From positions 53,209 through 117,208 of the forward strand of contig QKWP01001667.1 in NCBI GenBank assembly GCA_003550325.1: a DNA stretch of 64,000 nucleotides, written 5' to 3'. A model generated the notes under the pieces. That model made no database searches. It had not been told where the DNA came from and worked only from the letters and a program-made list of their open reading frames with translations. The stretch comes from Gigaspora rosea. Taxonomy: Eukaryota; Glomeromycota; Glomeromycetes; Diversisporales; Gigasporaceae. This document shows, one piece after another, positions 1 to 10,334 of this stretch. The position numbers were made by a program, and so were the translations under genes. Position 1 is the stretch's first letter. Each line of letters opens with the position of its first letter.

Positions 1-129
1 TTTTTTTATAGTCGTGAGAATTTTTTATTAAGAGTAGATTTGTATTACCAAATTTCACTTTTATCACAACTTTTGCATAATAGTTTAAGCCTGATTAGGA
101 AATGATACGATATTGCAGAAATTTTTTTG

Positions 130-202
130 GCTAAGCCGGCTAAGCCGACTAAGCCGATAAAATTTTATCGGCTTGGTCAGTCGAAAAATTTTGATCGACC
201 AG
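130..202. repeat. AAGCCG-rich palindromic segment flanking the transposase
   Basis: Positions 131-160 hold three imperfect copies of a CTAAGCCG unit. They run into a perfect 24-bp palindrome at 151-174, then an imperfect palindrome at 177-202 (GTCGA..TCGAC). It lies directly beyond the 3' end of the minus-strand transposase and may be part of that element's subterminal region. A similar GCCGGCTAAGC stretch occurs near 41590. No terminal repeat could be defined. Confidence 0.5.
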
Positions 203-207
203 GATCA

Positions 208-1635
208 CTACTTGAGAACTGAGCGCAAAGATGATGTTCCAGGACTTTTGTAAGTTTCTAATTCTTCTGTTATATGTGCAAGTTGGTTTGTTAGTGATTC
301 ATTTTCGGTTTTAAGTAACTTATTTTCTTCGTTTAACTGGGTAACGTTCGAGCAGGTAGGATAAAATTTACGACTAAACGTTTGTGGTAGCTGAGAAGGT
401 TTAGTAGGCTGTAGAGAAGATGAACTATATGAAGGTGCAACAATATCGAATCTTTCTGTTGCTAGTGAAGGGTCTAAATGATCTGGGTTAATGGCATCAG
501 GATTAAAGGGCCATATTCCTGTGCCTCTAAAAGCATTACAAATTGCTGCTGGTATGTAAGTTTCGATATGTGCAAGTCCAAATACTTTCGTGAAAGTATA
601 TTTGTTTACAAGTTTTTTGGTTGTATTGTGATATTTATCACTTTCTTTTTTGTATTGCCTCTTTAGATTCGCAAAAGGAATTTCACATAGCTGTAGAATA
701 TGTGTTGTGTGAGGAGGAAGTGCGTATAGAAAAATGCTATTTTTTGAACAAAAATCAATACTCGTATAGCTCACGTGGCTTTTGTGGCAATCGAGTATCA
801 ATAACACTGGACGAATGGGTGGGATTGAGCTAACAAAACGATTTAGGTACATTTGAAATAGGTCTTCACGCATATACTCCGAGTCTGTGAAGCCCGTCAC
901 GGTTCCAGAAGGTGCACCTTCCAATAGGCCAGGAATTGCACGAATACCTTTATAAATAAGCAAGGGTGGAATGCACATTCCAGCGGCAGATATTGTTGAT
1001 ACAGCTGAAACATGCTCACGCGAAGTTCTGTGGGCAACTTTGTGAACTTGACGGGCACCTTTCTTTGCAATGACTTTTTCTAACTTAGATGAAAGGACGA
1101 ACCCAGTCTCGTCCATATTCCAAATTTGCATAGAGGTAAGTAAATTTTTATCTATTATTTGTTTAAGCTTTTCAAAATGGTCTCTAACAATAGTTGTATT
1201 GGCCCTTTGTGCACGGGCTTCGGATAATTCATGGGGAGTACGAAACGACAACTCAGAATGATTTTTTATAAAATGAGCCCACCAATTTTGACCTGGCACT
1301 TTTTCACTAAATGTGTATGGGCGTTTATTTTGATGCATAATTTCCATTACGCAATGGTTAACTCCAGACTTGGTTAACCTGAACCCAAGCTTTTGCATGT
1401 TAATGTAATAGCCGACTAGCTGCTCCTCCTCATGGTTAGTAAGAATAGAGGGCGGACCTTGACGGTTCAAAGGTCCACTATTTTTAACTGCACATCGAAG
1501 GGTGGCTTCTGAAAGCCCAAAATCCTTTGCCACTCTATTTACACTTGGGGGTTTTGAACCTAGTGTATAATTTTCAAGTTCTTGAAGAGCTGCACAAATT
1601 GTATCATGACGATTAATATAAGAAACTTGTGGCAT
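208..1635 (-). CDS. pogo/Tigger-like (Tc1/mariner superfamily) transposase, intact ORF
   Basis: This is a 475-residue uninterrupted reading frame. Residues 10-50 resemble a Psq/pogo helix-turn-helix (VAKDFGLSEATLRCAV), and 60-140 resemble a CENP-B-type DNA-binding domain (GPPSILTNHEEEQLV..). Residues about 165-380 form a DDE_1 catalytic domain: D175 lies in NMDETG, D282 in LILDCHKSH, and the third acidic position appears to be E318 in PPHTTHILQLCEIP, where related enzymes usually read LQPLDVG. The C-terminal part has the family-typical AFRGTGIWPFNPDAI block (368-382) and a coiled-coil-like tail (433-463, NEENKLLKTENESL). Such proteins cut and paste elements with TA target duplications. MITEs in this window with YAGT ends and TA flanks (19819-20318, 21081-22124, 34442-34780) are candidate substrates, which is an inference. 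The terminal repeats of this copy were not found, so mobility is unproven. ATG 1633-1635 gives the full N-terminal helix. Confidence 0.9.
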   Translation of the reverse strand: MPQVSYINRHDTICAALQELENYTLGSKPPSVNRVAKDFGLSEATLRCAVKNSGPLNRQGPPSILTNHEEEQLVGYYINMQKLGFRLTKSGVNHCVMEIMHQNKRPYTFSEKVPGQNWWAHFIKNHSELSFRTPHELSEARAQRANTTIVRDHFEKLKQIIDKNLLTSMQIWNMDETGFVLSSKLEKVIAKKGARQVHKVAHRTSREHVSAVSTISAAGMCIPPLLIYKGIRAIPGLLEGAPSGTVTGFTDSEYMREDLFQMYLNRFVSSIPPIRPVLLILDCHKSHVSYTSIDFCSKNSIFLYALPPHTTHILQLCEIPFANLKRQYKKESDKYHNTTKKLVNKYTFTKVFGLAHIETYIPAAICNAFRGTGIWPFNPDAINPDHLDPSLATERFDIVAPSYSSSSLQPTKPSQLPQTFSRKFYPTCSNVTQLNEENKLLKTENESLTNQLAHITEELETYKSPGTSSLRSVLK

Positions 1636-2438
1636 ATTCTTTATTTTTAATAAATAAGAATAATTTATTATGAGAATCTAATTTTTATAAAATGCGATAA
1701 CTTTTAATAATAAAATAACTCAGTACATATGGAGAACGATATAAATCAAACTGAAGAACTAATGTAATTAAGGTAATATGGCGAACGATATAAATCAAAC
1801 TGAAAAACTAATGTAATTAAGATAATATGAAGTTTACGCGTTTATTCAATTATTATAATTATGATTTGATTGTGATTCGAATTATCTTTATCCACTATAA
1901 AATGATGATAGATCTTAAGATTATAGCGCGAAACATCGGTTGTTTTTAAAAATTAATGTGTCTTTCAAAATATTCGTCAAAGTCGCCGTTCGTCAAAATC
2001 GCTGTTTGTCAAAAAAAACACCTATTGCTATACATTTATGATTTTTTTTATTTTATTAATGAAAAATTATCCGATTTGTACCAAAATTTAAAAATATACA
2101 TAAATTAATATTACGAACAACTTTAATTAATAAATGATGACAGGTTTATTTAAAGAAAAAACTTGTTTTATACGTGCCACAATCAATTTTTTATACGAAT
2201 TTCAGAAAAAAAACTGATTTAAATTATGTTATCTTGTGTTATACGAAGCAAAATTAAATTATTTTGTACTATTCGATTCATCTTAGTAAAATGAATCGAA
2301 TAGTAAAAAAATCGGTTGGGTTTGACCTTGTGTTACAACATATTAGTCGTTATTTCTTAATTCGTCAAAATACCCCTATTCGTCAAAATACCCATATTTA
2401 CCTTATATAATTATTATTAGGGATAGTATACTATTTAT
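1636..2438. other. AT-rich intergenic DNA with a short tandem duplication
   Basis: No gene is visible. A 49-bp unit (ATATGG[AC]GAACGATATAA..) is present twice in tandem at 1727-1824. A TTCGTCAAAAT-type motif recurs at about 1975-2010 and 2360-2395. Confidence 0.5.
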
Positions 2439-2454
2439 TTGAACCCTGTTTGTT
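2439..2454. repeat. target-site duplication, left copy, of SINE-A copy 1
   Basis: This 16-bp sequence is identical to 3512-3527 on the other side of the SINE. Confidence 0.9.
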
Positions 2455-3511
2455 TTTTTTTTCCAAGTCAAAGTGCCCACTTTGGGGAAGAGCTTTTTTA
2501 TTCAAGATAATTAGACCCCGGATGCCCTGCATGGAGAGACATCTGATATTTGTACATTGACGAGAGTACAACTAGCCTCACCTGCAACTTTTGGTTGCCT
2601 ATTTAAGTAGCCACCCGAAGGTTCTACACTAGCTATCATACCTGCAACCCACATGCTGGTATTGCCTATTTAAACCCTCTAATCTCTGCCTCCTGTCAGC
2701 CCATCTTATATTACCGGAACACTGTTCCGAATGCTAACCAGTCCCCTTTAGGACTAGTTTATTCCAGTGGGAAACTTGGTAGAGCAGTCTCTGTCCCACA
2801 CAGGTATCACCTACACTTAGGTAGCATACGCATTTGCCGAAACCAACACTTGTAGTTAGGAGTGATTACCTAACTGCTATCACTACCTATTTCTGACCTT
2901 GTAGAGTTCACCTGATCCCAGTACTGTCCTATTCTTCTTTCGGTTTCTTTCCCCTGGAAGCTTTCTTTCTCCCGGTTGCCTTTCTACTTCCAATCCAAGG
3001 ACCCGGAAAGGTTGGTCTGCTCTGGCGAACCCAGGAGCCCCCTCTCGCTAGTACATGATTCTGAAACACATATCCTTTTCCTCCGGTGCGATCCCAGCAG
3101 TCCGGTTGGTAGGGCTCGCCATAAACCCTTTTGTCGTAAGTCTGCTTCCGGTCAGTCTACTGCCGGTCAGTCCCCATCTGATTCCTATTAGATACCGTCG
3201 AAAGTCCAGCTACCTCTCTACTTGGGACTTGCCAAGTATGGATTTCTTTTGTCCTATGGTTCTGTGCGTAATATAGCGCCTGCGCTCTCCAGAATCTACA
3301 CACCCCAGTTTTGTACTTAATACAGCGCCAAAGCTCCCAATACAAGTTGGTATAACCTAAAAAACAGATTTGTAAATCTGAGCTTAGAATCTGGGTTACC
3401 ATAACACAAATAAATTCTTTGAAATCGTCTCTAGTGGAATTCGAACTCTGTACCTTTTGCTACAACTACTTGGGGGTGACAACTATCCAACTACACTATG
3501 TCGCCACACTC
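2455..3511 (-). mobile_element. SINE-A copy 1: about 1.06-kb tRNA-derived retroelement
   Basis: On the minus strand the element starts with a tRNA-like head. The A box is at 3487-3498 (reads TAGTGTAGTTGG) and the B box at 3436-3446 (reads GTTCGAATTCC). It ends in a poly-A tract, seen as poly-T from 2455. A perfect 16-bp target duplication, TTGAACCCTGTTTGTT, flanks it at 2439-2454 and 3512-3527, which is diagnostic of retrotransposition. The body is much richer in GC than its surroundings and has no long credible coding frame. It aligns along its length with 22324-23337 and with the fragment 50123-50590. About 1 kb is long for a SINE. It must be mobilised in trans, presumably by a LINE that is not in this window. 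Confidence 0.88.
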
Positions 3512-3527
3512 TTGAACCCTGTTTGTT
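3512..3527. repeat. target-site duplication, right copy, of SINE-A copy 1
   Basis: Identical to 2439-2454. The tRNA-like head begins just inside it. Confidence 0.9.
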
Positions 3528-3713
3528 CTTGTTTAGAACCCAAACTAGTTAAACACAAGTTTTTGACTATGCAAATTTAATTATATAAAATAAAACTTAG
3601 TATATTCAAATTGAATTCAAAATTAAGCTTACAAGCAAAAAGTTTTATAATCTATAAACTTTAGTCTTTTGATTAAATAATATAATGTTTTTTAATTAAT
3701 AATTTTAAAAATA

Positions 3714-4814
3714 GGAAAATAAATTTGTCGCACCTGCGACATGTCACACCCCCTGCTTCGACCAATTAAATTGCACGATTTTTATAGACAATAAATTTTA
3801 TTTTTTAAAATTTAAAATTTTACTTAATAAAGTATAAAATATATATAAAATAGCATGTTATATAATGTAAAGTTTTATTCAGAACAACTTTTCCTAAGAC
3901 ATAAAGATAAATTGTTTTAGTAAAAAAAACGTTTTATAAGAAAAATTAAAAATTTCCAAAATTACTATATATAAAACTTGTTTTTTACTAAACAATTTAA
4001 CTTTTTAAAGGACCTGCGGGTCGATAGCATAGCGGTTATGCTCCCAGGTCCCCAATCGAAGGTTGCCAGTTCAATACCGCCTGGCGGTAAATTGAATTTG
4101 ATAGTCAGAACCCAATTAGGAATAACCGAAGTCATACAAGATGTAAGGTCGGTCCAATGAGGCACGAACTTGATGGCGGCATTTCCGTGTAACATATACG
4201 TACCCACAGGAAACAGGACTGAGGTAGCTCGGCCGGTCCTGCAGGAAGTTAAATAATGCGGTGCGGACCCACATTTGGGCGGCGAAAGGCAAGCCGGATG
4301 AAGCCTTCATCACAGTAACATCTCCGAGTGGCCAAAGCTCCGACAACGGAGGTCTTCTGGGCGGCGTAAAGCAAGCCAGTTGGTTTATTAGAGTTGGGTT
4401 TAAGTGGAAGTTGCTCAAAAAGAGGGTTACAGAGAAGAGCGCTGGGTTTTAAGATTAAAAAAAAAAAATTTAACTTTTTAACTTAGAAAAAGTTATTTAG
4501 CGTAAAATTTTACATATAATACTTAAATATAAATATAGATTATATTAGTAAAAAAAAGTTTTATATGTACTAACTTTTGAAATTTTGATTTTTCTTATAA
4601 AATGTTTTTTTTACTAAGATAATCTATCTTTATGACTTAGAAAAAGTTGTTCAGAATAAATTTTATACTATATGATATTGCTTATTTATCTTTATATTTT
4701 ACTAGTAAAATTTTTAATTTTTAAAACTTAAAATTTTTTGTCTACAAAATCGTGCAACTTGATTGGTCAGAATCAGGAGTGTGACATGTTATGGGTGTGA
4801 CAAATTTCTATTCC
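3714..4814. mobile_element. Mutator-like long-TIR foldback element, interrupted by SINE-B
   Basis: The left end (GGAAAATAAATTTGTCGCAC) and the reverse complement of the right end (GGAATAGAAATTTGTCACAC) match, and the inverted similarity continues for about 250 bp. A perfect 10-bp duplication, TTTAAAAATA, lies at 3704-3713 and 4815-4824, which fits the 8-11 bp duplications of Mutator-like elements. It has no coding capacity. The loop is occupied by SINE-B (4009-4466), so this element is the older of the two. A lone right end of the same family lies near 19580-19700, and a partial copy at about 12585-13305. Confidence 0.8.
4009..4466 (+). mobile_element. SINE-B copy 1: tRNA-derived SINE
   Basis: The tRNA-like head has an A box at 4025-4040 (TAGCATAGCGGTTATG) and a B box at 4061-4078 (GGTTGCCAGTTCAATACC). 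A body of about 350 bp and a poly-A tail (4456-4468) follow. A 15-bp target duplication, AATTTAACTTTTTAA, lies at 3994-4008 and 4467-4481. The head and parts of the body (AACCCAATTAGGAATAACC, then ACAAGATGTAA) match copy 2 at 7271-7794. The tRNA-like part lacks a convincing full cloverleaf, so it is not a tRNA gene. Confidence 0.85.
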
Positions 4815-4930
4815 TTTAAAAATAAATACAGTTTAAGTAAAATAATAAAAAAGGGTTTAATTGAATTTGGTATCTTTTAAATAGTATGATAATTTTGATT
4901 AAATAATCCATTTTTTAATTTTTTCTAAAT
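4482..4930. other. right arm of the Mutator-like foldback and AT-rich flank
   Basis: Up to 4814 this is the right arm of the foldback element. The rest is AT-rich DNA with no gene visible. Confidence 0.5.
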
Positions 4931-6135
4931 TCAGCAATCCTGCCCTCTGTGTCTGTAGACTTTATTATACGACTGCATTTGTATGTACATACATTCTACT
5001 CTCATCCAAGTGCGACCCGGTTAGCAAAATTTTGCCTTAATTCGGATTCTCAACTTACTGAGAATATGTTTTCTCCTATCACTGACTGGCATATGCTAAC
5101 CATATCAAAATTGCCTTTTTTTAGACTTTTTTCTTTCTAGTAGAAAGAACAGGAAAGAACCTACTACAAGAAAAACTATAACAAATAATGAGAAATATAA
5201 AAAAAAAAAAAAAAAAAATGGAAAAAAAACAAATACTACCAAAATGAAAAACCAAATTCAACAAAAAAAATAAAAATGAAAAGAAAAAAGCAAAAAAAAA
5301 AAAAATACATGATAGCACTATTAATGTCTGTGTAAGACTGTAAAAATTATATAGTATTGTACAAGGAAACGCTTTATATACTCCTCATACTATACTATAT
5401 GTACATCAAAAGAAAAAAAGAAAAAGTCTATATACCTAATAGGATGTTTTAGAAAGAAAATTTATTATGTTATCCTTCCTAACCTCTGACATGTCCTTTT
5501 TGTTTATCACGTACGCAAAAACAGATCTCACTCATGACATCGATTCCAATACAGAAGATGCAATCCCAATTTGGAAGGAGTAAGAGGAGGCCAAAAATCA
5601 GATGATTTTTTAGAGAGGGAAGTAGTAAAAAAAGTTGAAATTATATATAAGAACCTGACTATATATATATTAAGAAAGAGGGTGGGGGTAGGCCTCTGAT
5701 AAAAAATAATCAGGTGATTTATGACACTGCTCTAAACACTGCTGATCTTTTGGAGGGAGTAAACCGAAATGCTCACTTTTTGAAATTTCAAAAAGGCCAA
5801 AGAGGCTCGGGAAGAGCACCAAACTTGAAGGAGTTTGAAGGAGTTATGCTGTATAGAATAACATATCTAACCAAGTCTCTACTTTTATTTTCATATCCAT
5901 AGAACTTAACAAAGCTCCAGAGTTTCTCTACTACGTCTTTGCTCAATAGTACCAAAGCCTGCCAAGGTGTCTTGCTTAAAAGTTTGCAAATCTTTTTCAA
6001 CTCTATTTCAGGCGCAGAACATCCAGTGAATGGACTTTGTACCTGATAGCAGCTTGGTAAAGTTTTGTTGTGTATAAACATGTTTACTATAGAGTTTTTG
6101 TAGGTTAGTGTTCTTGAAAAATTTGGTACCGCCAT
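4930..6135 (-). pseudogene. decayed repeat-encoded protein, copy a (family F)
   Basis: Read on the minus strand, 6135-5788 encodes 115 residues starting MAVPNFSRTLTYKNS and including VNMFIHNKTLPSCYQ. The frame then breaks, and similarity to copy c (10702-11067) resumes in another frame beyond a Tourist MITE (5584-5732). The downstream part carries an A-rich tract (5190-5310) and the shared block TAAAAATTATATAGTA (5341-5356). I do not recognise the protein, and no catalytic motif is visible. At least four decayed copies at 4.9-12.5 kb argue for a repeated, transposon-borne or amplified gene family. No copy in the window is intact. Confidence 0.45.
5584..5732 (+). mobile_element. Tourist-type (PIF/Harbinger) MITE, copy 1
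   Basis: This 149-bp element has imperfect terminal inverted repeats (outer bases GAGGAGGCC and, on the other end, GAGCAGTGTC) and a TAA target duplication (5581-5583, 5733-5735). Comparison with copy c of family F shows that removing it restores a continuous host sequence. It is homologous to 9348-9500 and 21003-22186, both of which also have 3-bp TWA duplications. Confidence 0.82.
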
Positions 6136-6139
6136 TTTT

Positions 6140-7250
6140 TAATTTTAAAAAATAATTAGACTATAAAATTACTATATATTTTTTTTAAATTATATATTAA
6201 GAACATTTTAATAATATTATGAATATTATTAAAAAATTAATGTTCTTTATAATGAATATTAAAATTTTTTAAAAATATTAATTATTTAAATTAGTGATAC
6301 CACTGAAATTGATTTTTGAAAAAGGCCTATTTTGGGTTCATTAAAGAATTAAAATTTTTTATAAGGAAGAGCAAATAAAATTTATATATTTATATTCTTT
6401 ATAATTTTGTTTATTTAAAAAAAATATCTAAAAATTTTAGATTTTAAATAAAATAGGTCAAAAACAATTTCAGGATCAAATTTTAATTTTGGAATTTCAA
6501 GTTTAAAATAATTTCATCCTTATGTATAATCTAAATTAAATTTATTTAAGAATGTAATTTTAAATTTAAATTTTAAATATTGCATATAGCCAATTAGCTA
6601 AGCAAATTGATTTTATATAAAAATCGAGATAGCTAATCTAATGATTAAAAAAAATTTATATATATTTTATAATACTTTTTTTTTAAAAGCTTGGGTAAAT
6701 TATTATTCAGATAAAAAGATTAAGTGTACTAAACAAATTTGAAGTTTTTTTTAGTCTATAATAATCTATTAATTTTTATACTGTATCTTATTATTAAAGT
6801 TATAAGTAATTGACAATTACTATATTAATTAAATTTTTTTTAAGCAAGAAAAAAATTAAAAAAAAAACTTAAAATAATAGTTAATATACATGATCCAACT
6901 TTGTTAATATTAATTTAAGCTACTAACCAAATTTTATGAATTTTTACATACTAAAACTTTTTATATATATCAACTTTAATATAAATTCTCATTAATTATT
7001 ACTATTAACATGATTTAAAACAAGTTTAAATAGGTTGATATTAATAAGAATCATGTGTAATAATAGTATAAATAGAAAAAATTAGTTTATAAAGGAGGCG
7101 AGAGTATTATGAACATGTTAAAGTTTCTACTAATAAAACTTTTTAAAAATTAAATAGATTTTTATACAATTTTTATGATTTGAACTATGCTTAATAATAA
7201 ATAAATTACTGTAAAAAAATCTTTATATCATATATTGTTTTAGATATAAA
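6140..7250. other. AT-rich gene-free DNA
   Basis: Very AT-rich with scattered short repeats. I see no gene or structured element. Confidence 0.5.
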
Positions 7251-7270
7251 TAATTAGTACACAAAATAGA

Positions 7271-7794
7271 ACCTGTGGGCCGTTAGCATAAGTGGTTATG
7301 CTTCCAGGTCACCAAATGTAAGGTTGCCAGTTCAAGCCCTATTAGTGGATAAGAAAAAACTATATAAAATTACAAGATGGACGGGCTATACTAGGATGCT
7401 AGGACCATAGTTGGAAAAGATTAATCACATTTGTATAATTCTGGTTAGAATCCGATTTGGCATAACCAAGAGTTACAAGATGTAATTAATGGTCTTGTGG
7501 CGCTGCATTTCTGGTTGTAGGCAGGATGTTAATACTATTAGTGAGAAGAATAGTGAGTTATTATTCCTAAATAGAAGTCATCAGAACTAGTGATTCCTCG
7601 TCTTGGGCAGATAATACTGTTGGGGTTGTCGTTAAAAAATCGTGACCGGATACTTAAAACTGAGACACCATAGAAATGAGAGACCCAGGACATTGACGAG
7701 GTTTAAGGTGGTACCCTGACACCAAGTGTTGGCCAAGGTTATAGCGTAAAATGGACTTGTATTCAGCCAATAAGTACGGCAGGAATGGAAAAAA
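7271..7794 (+). mobile_element. SINE-B copy 2
   Basis: The tRNA-like head has an A box at 7283-7300 (TTAGCATAAGTGGTTATG) and a B box at 7322-7338 (GGTTGCCAGTTCAAGCC). The body resembles copy 1, and the element ends in a short A tail. A perfect 19-bp target duplication, AATTAGTACACAAAATAGA, lies at 7252-7270 and 7795-7813. Confidence 0.9.
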
Positions 7795-7859
7795 AATTAG
7801 TACACAAAATAGAATATAGAAACTAAATTTTAAAAAAAAGAGGGTATTGTAAACACAGT

Positions 7860-8160
7860 GAAGAAATTTTGATCTACTGGTCCATTTTGAATAATTTTAG
7901 CACCAAAATGACCATCTTAGAAAGACGATTCTAACAAGTACAAAATTATTAAAATCCAATTATGGGGTCCCAAAATCGTTAAAGGTATATTATGTAAAAA
8001 TTTGCAGATTTTTAAATATATACAAAAACTTATATTTTGTATAAATAATAATATCTTGTGATTTAGTGATTGGAATTGAATGATTTTTATACCATTCGAT
8101 TCGTCTCTCTGAATGATTTGAATGGTATAAAAATTATCCAATTCTGATCACTAGATCATA
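7860..8160. repeat. decayed end of the GGGCTGATTT foldback family plus an AT hairpin
   Basis: 7865-7975 resembles the terminal part of the TA-flanked foldback at 54553 (shared words: CTACTGGTC, ACCAAAAT, GACGATTCTAACAAG, AATCCAATTA). 8030-8165 is an imperfect inverted repeat around CATTCGATTCGTC. No ends can be fixed. Confidence 0.45.
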
Positions 8161-8818
8161 AGATATCCGTCCTGTTCACAATACCCTTTTGTTCACAATA
8201 TCCCTATCTCCCTTTATATATATATTTTTATTATATATATTGTATTGAAATCTTTTATAAATTTATAAGTATAATTAACTATACTATATTTATTATTATA
8301 AAAACTTTTAAAATATAATAAAAGTTATATCAGTAAACCTCCTTTACAATTATAAATTTGGAATTATATGTACTTTTTTAAAAAAGTGCTTATAAAGAGA
8401 TTGTGCTTTATAGAGATATTTTTTATATATTTAATAGTAAATTGTTTTTTAATAATAATATAATATAGTGAGAGGTTTTTATTATAACGTGATTGTAGGA
8501 GAAGTAATTGTAGTGAATTGGCTATATAAATATTTTTGCTTATCGTTCAAAGTGTAGCAAGAACTATAATAGATATGATTTTGTATTGGAATCTAGTTAC
8601 ATGCAATAATCAGCTATAGAAATTGTCATAGATTAGCCTAATGTTTATTCTTAGCTTCAGACACTAATGAGTTTTTTTTTCCTAGTTATATATATTATAT
8701 ACAAATCTAACCAATAATGTTTTGATATCTATTTAGCTTGTTATTATAACCACCCAAGTACCTAATTTGTACTAGTTATTTGTACTTTTAAATATAATTG
8801 CTTTTTATTACAAACATA
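8160..8818. other. AT-rich gene-free DNA
   Basis: No supported gene or repeat boundary. Confidence 0.45.
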
Positions 8819-9159
8819 TGGGGGCTTTGTAGTAGAAAGGGCGGATACGACCCCAAAATAAAAAAAATTTTTTTATTAAATTCTGGTAAATTTCAATGTG
8901 ATCAACATTTTTCAATTATAAATAAAAGTCAATTTGTATAATAAAAAATCAAGATACGTAATGTAAAAAGAAAGTTGCGTGAGGTCGAAGCCAAGCGCAT
9001 CATGAGATTACTCGTTAGTCACATGTTATATTTAATCAATCAAAATTGTGAATTTTGATTAACCCGGATCAGTCCGAAAATCAAAACAAAGTAATTAAAT
9101 TCAATTATCTCAAAATTATATATATTGATGTATCCGCCCTTTCTATTGCAAAGACCCCA
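8819..9159. mobile_element. TA-flanked MITE, 341 bp, copy 1
   Basis: Inverted ends: TGGGGGCTTTGTAGTAGAAA at the left; the right end read inward is TGGGGTCTTTGCAATAGAAA. TA lies on both sides (8817-8818, 9160-9161). It aligns end to end, in reverse orientation, with 53259-53600 (342 bp). The shared interior includes a GGATCAGTCCGAAAATCAAA-type block. It is non-coding. The TA flanks and end structure point to a Tc1/mariner-related family. Confidence 0.78.
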
Positions 9160-9347
9160 TATATCTTTATTGGTAAAAGAGCTTTTAAAAGTTACGTAAT
9201 TTTTTGTTACTAATAAATTTCAAAATTTTATTTCTATTCATCCTACCTAATACCTTATTAGCCAATCAAATTTTATATTTTTTTAAATATGCCAATTTCT
9301 GAAATTGATAATAATTTTTGATCCACTAGTTTATTTATATGATTTAA

Positions 9348-9500
9348 GGGCAGTGTCATTAATCACCTGATTATTTTTTATCAGAGGCCTACCCTCCCTC
9401 CCTCTTTCTCAATATATAAATAGTCAGGTTCTTATATATAATTTCAACTTTTTTTACCTCCTTCCCCCCCTAAAAAATCACCTGATTTTTGTTACTCCCC
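9348..9500 (-). mobile_element. Tourist-type MITE, copy 2
   Basis: A 153-bp element, the reverse orientation of copy 1, flanked by TAA at 9345-9347 and 9501-9503. It splits an older decayed member of the GGGCTGATTT foldback family (9290-9347 and 9501-9600). Confidence 0.8.
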
Positions 9501-9599
9501 TAACTTTTATCTTGAAAAATAATTCTAGCAGGCCCAAAATTATTAAAAACTAATCACAGGGTTCCAAGATCATTCAACTTTTATATAATTTTTTTTCTA

Positions 9600-10130
9600 C
9601 TCTTTGATAGTCTTGCTAATATTTTATTAAGTCAGTATTAAGTACTGTTTATAGCCTGTTAATACATGATATCTAAAGCTAAAATTCAACATCACACAGT
9701 TACTTTGAGAGCACCTATGTGCGACTGGTTGCACTACTTTATAGATAAAGCAGATATAACTTTTGTTAGCCTGTGTTAAAGATCACAGAGGATTTTTTCA
9801 AATTCCTCCCATCTAGCATTAATGGTAGGGATAACTTTAACCATACAAGAAAAAAACAATAAAAAAAAAAAAGAAAAAAAGGGATAGAAAAAAGAGAGAA
9901 AATAACTACAAGACCTAAACGAAAAACCAAAACTAACAAAAATACTAAAAATAAAATATGAGAAAAACAAGAAAATTCTATACTAATAATGTAAACTAAC
10001 AAAAGGAAACAAAAAAAAACTATAAAGAGCAAAAGAGAAAAAGCATTAAGCACTTCTAAAGACTAGAGTGCTAAGAGATAAAAATTATATAATACTGTAT
10101 AAACCTATGTTCATCAAAGTATTTTTTCTT
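9600..10130 (-). pseudogene. decayed repeat-encoded sequence, copy b (family F)
   Basis: This shares with copies a and c an A-rich tract (9845-10020), the AAAATTATATAATACTGTAT block near 10081, and flanking words such as TTCAGCAATC. Only low-complexity reading frames remain, rich in F, S and L on the minus strand. They are not believable proteins. Confidence 0.35.
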
Positions 10131-10334
10131 TTTTTAATTCAGCAATCATGCCAATATTTTTATTAGATGCTATTAACTGCTTAATTAAGCTTTTATCCTA
10201 TATTACAAATATTGGCTAACCCGGTTACTCCAGGAGTACCTATGTTCGATCTGCTATAGTAGAATTTATCTCATTACTAACTAATCTGAATGACCCAGCT
10301 AATAAATCGCCAAAAGGAATCTACACCTAGCGCA

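Noticed and set aside
1-2438. terminal inverted repeats of the pogo-like transposon
   Set aside because: I looked for YAGT-type ends with TA flanks on both sides and found no convincing pair. The left end may lie outside the window.
4009-4090. tRNA gene
   Set aside because: A and B boxes are present but no complete cloverleaf, and the sequence is the head of a SINE with a tail and target duplication. The same applies to 7271, 3511 and 23337.
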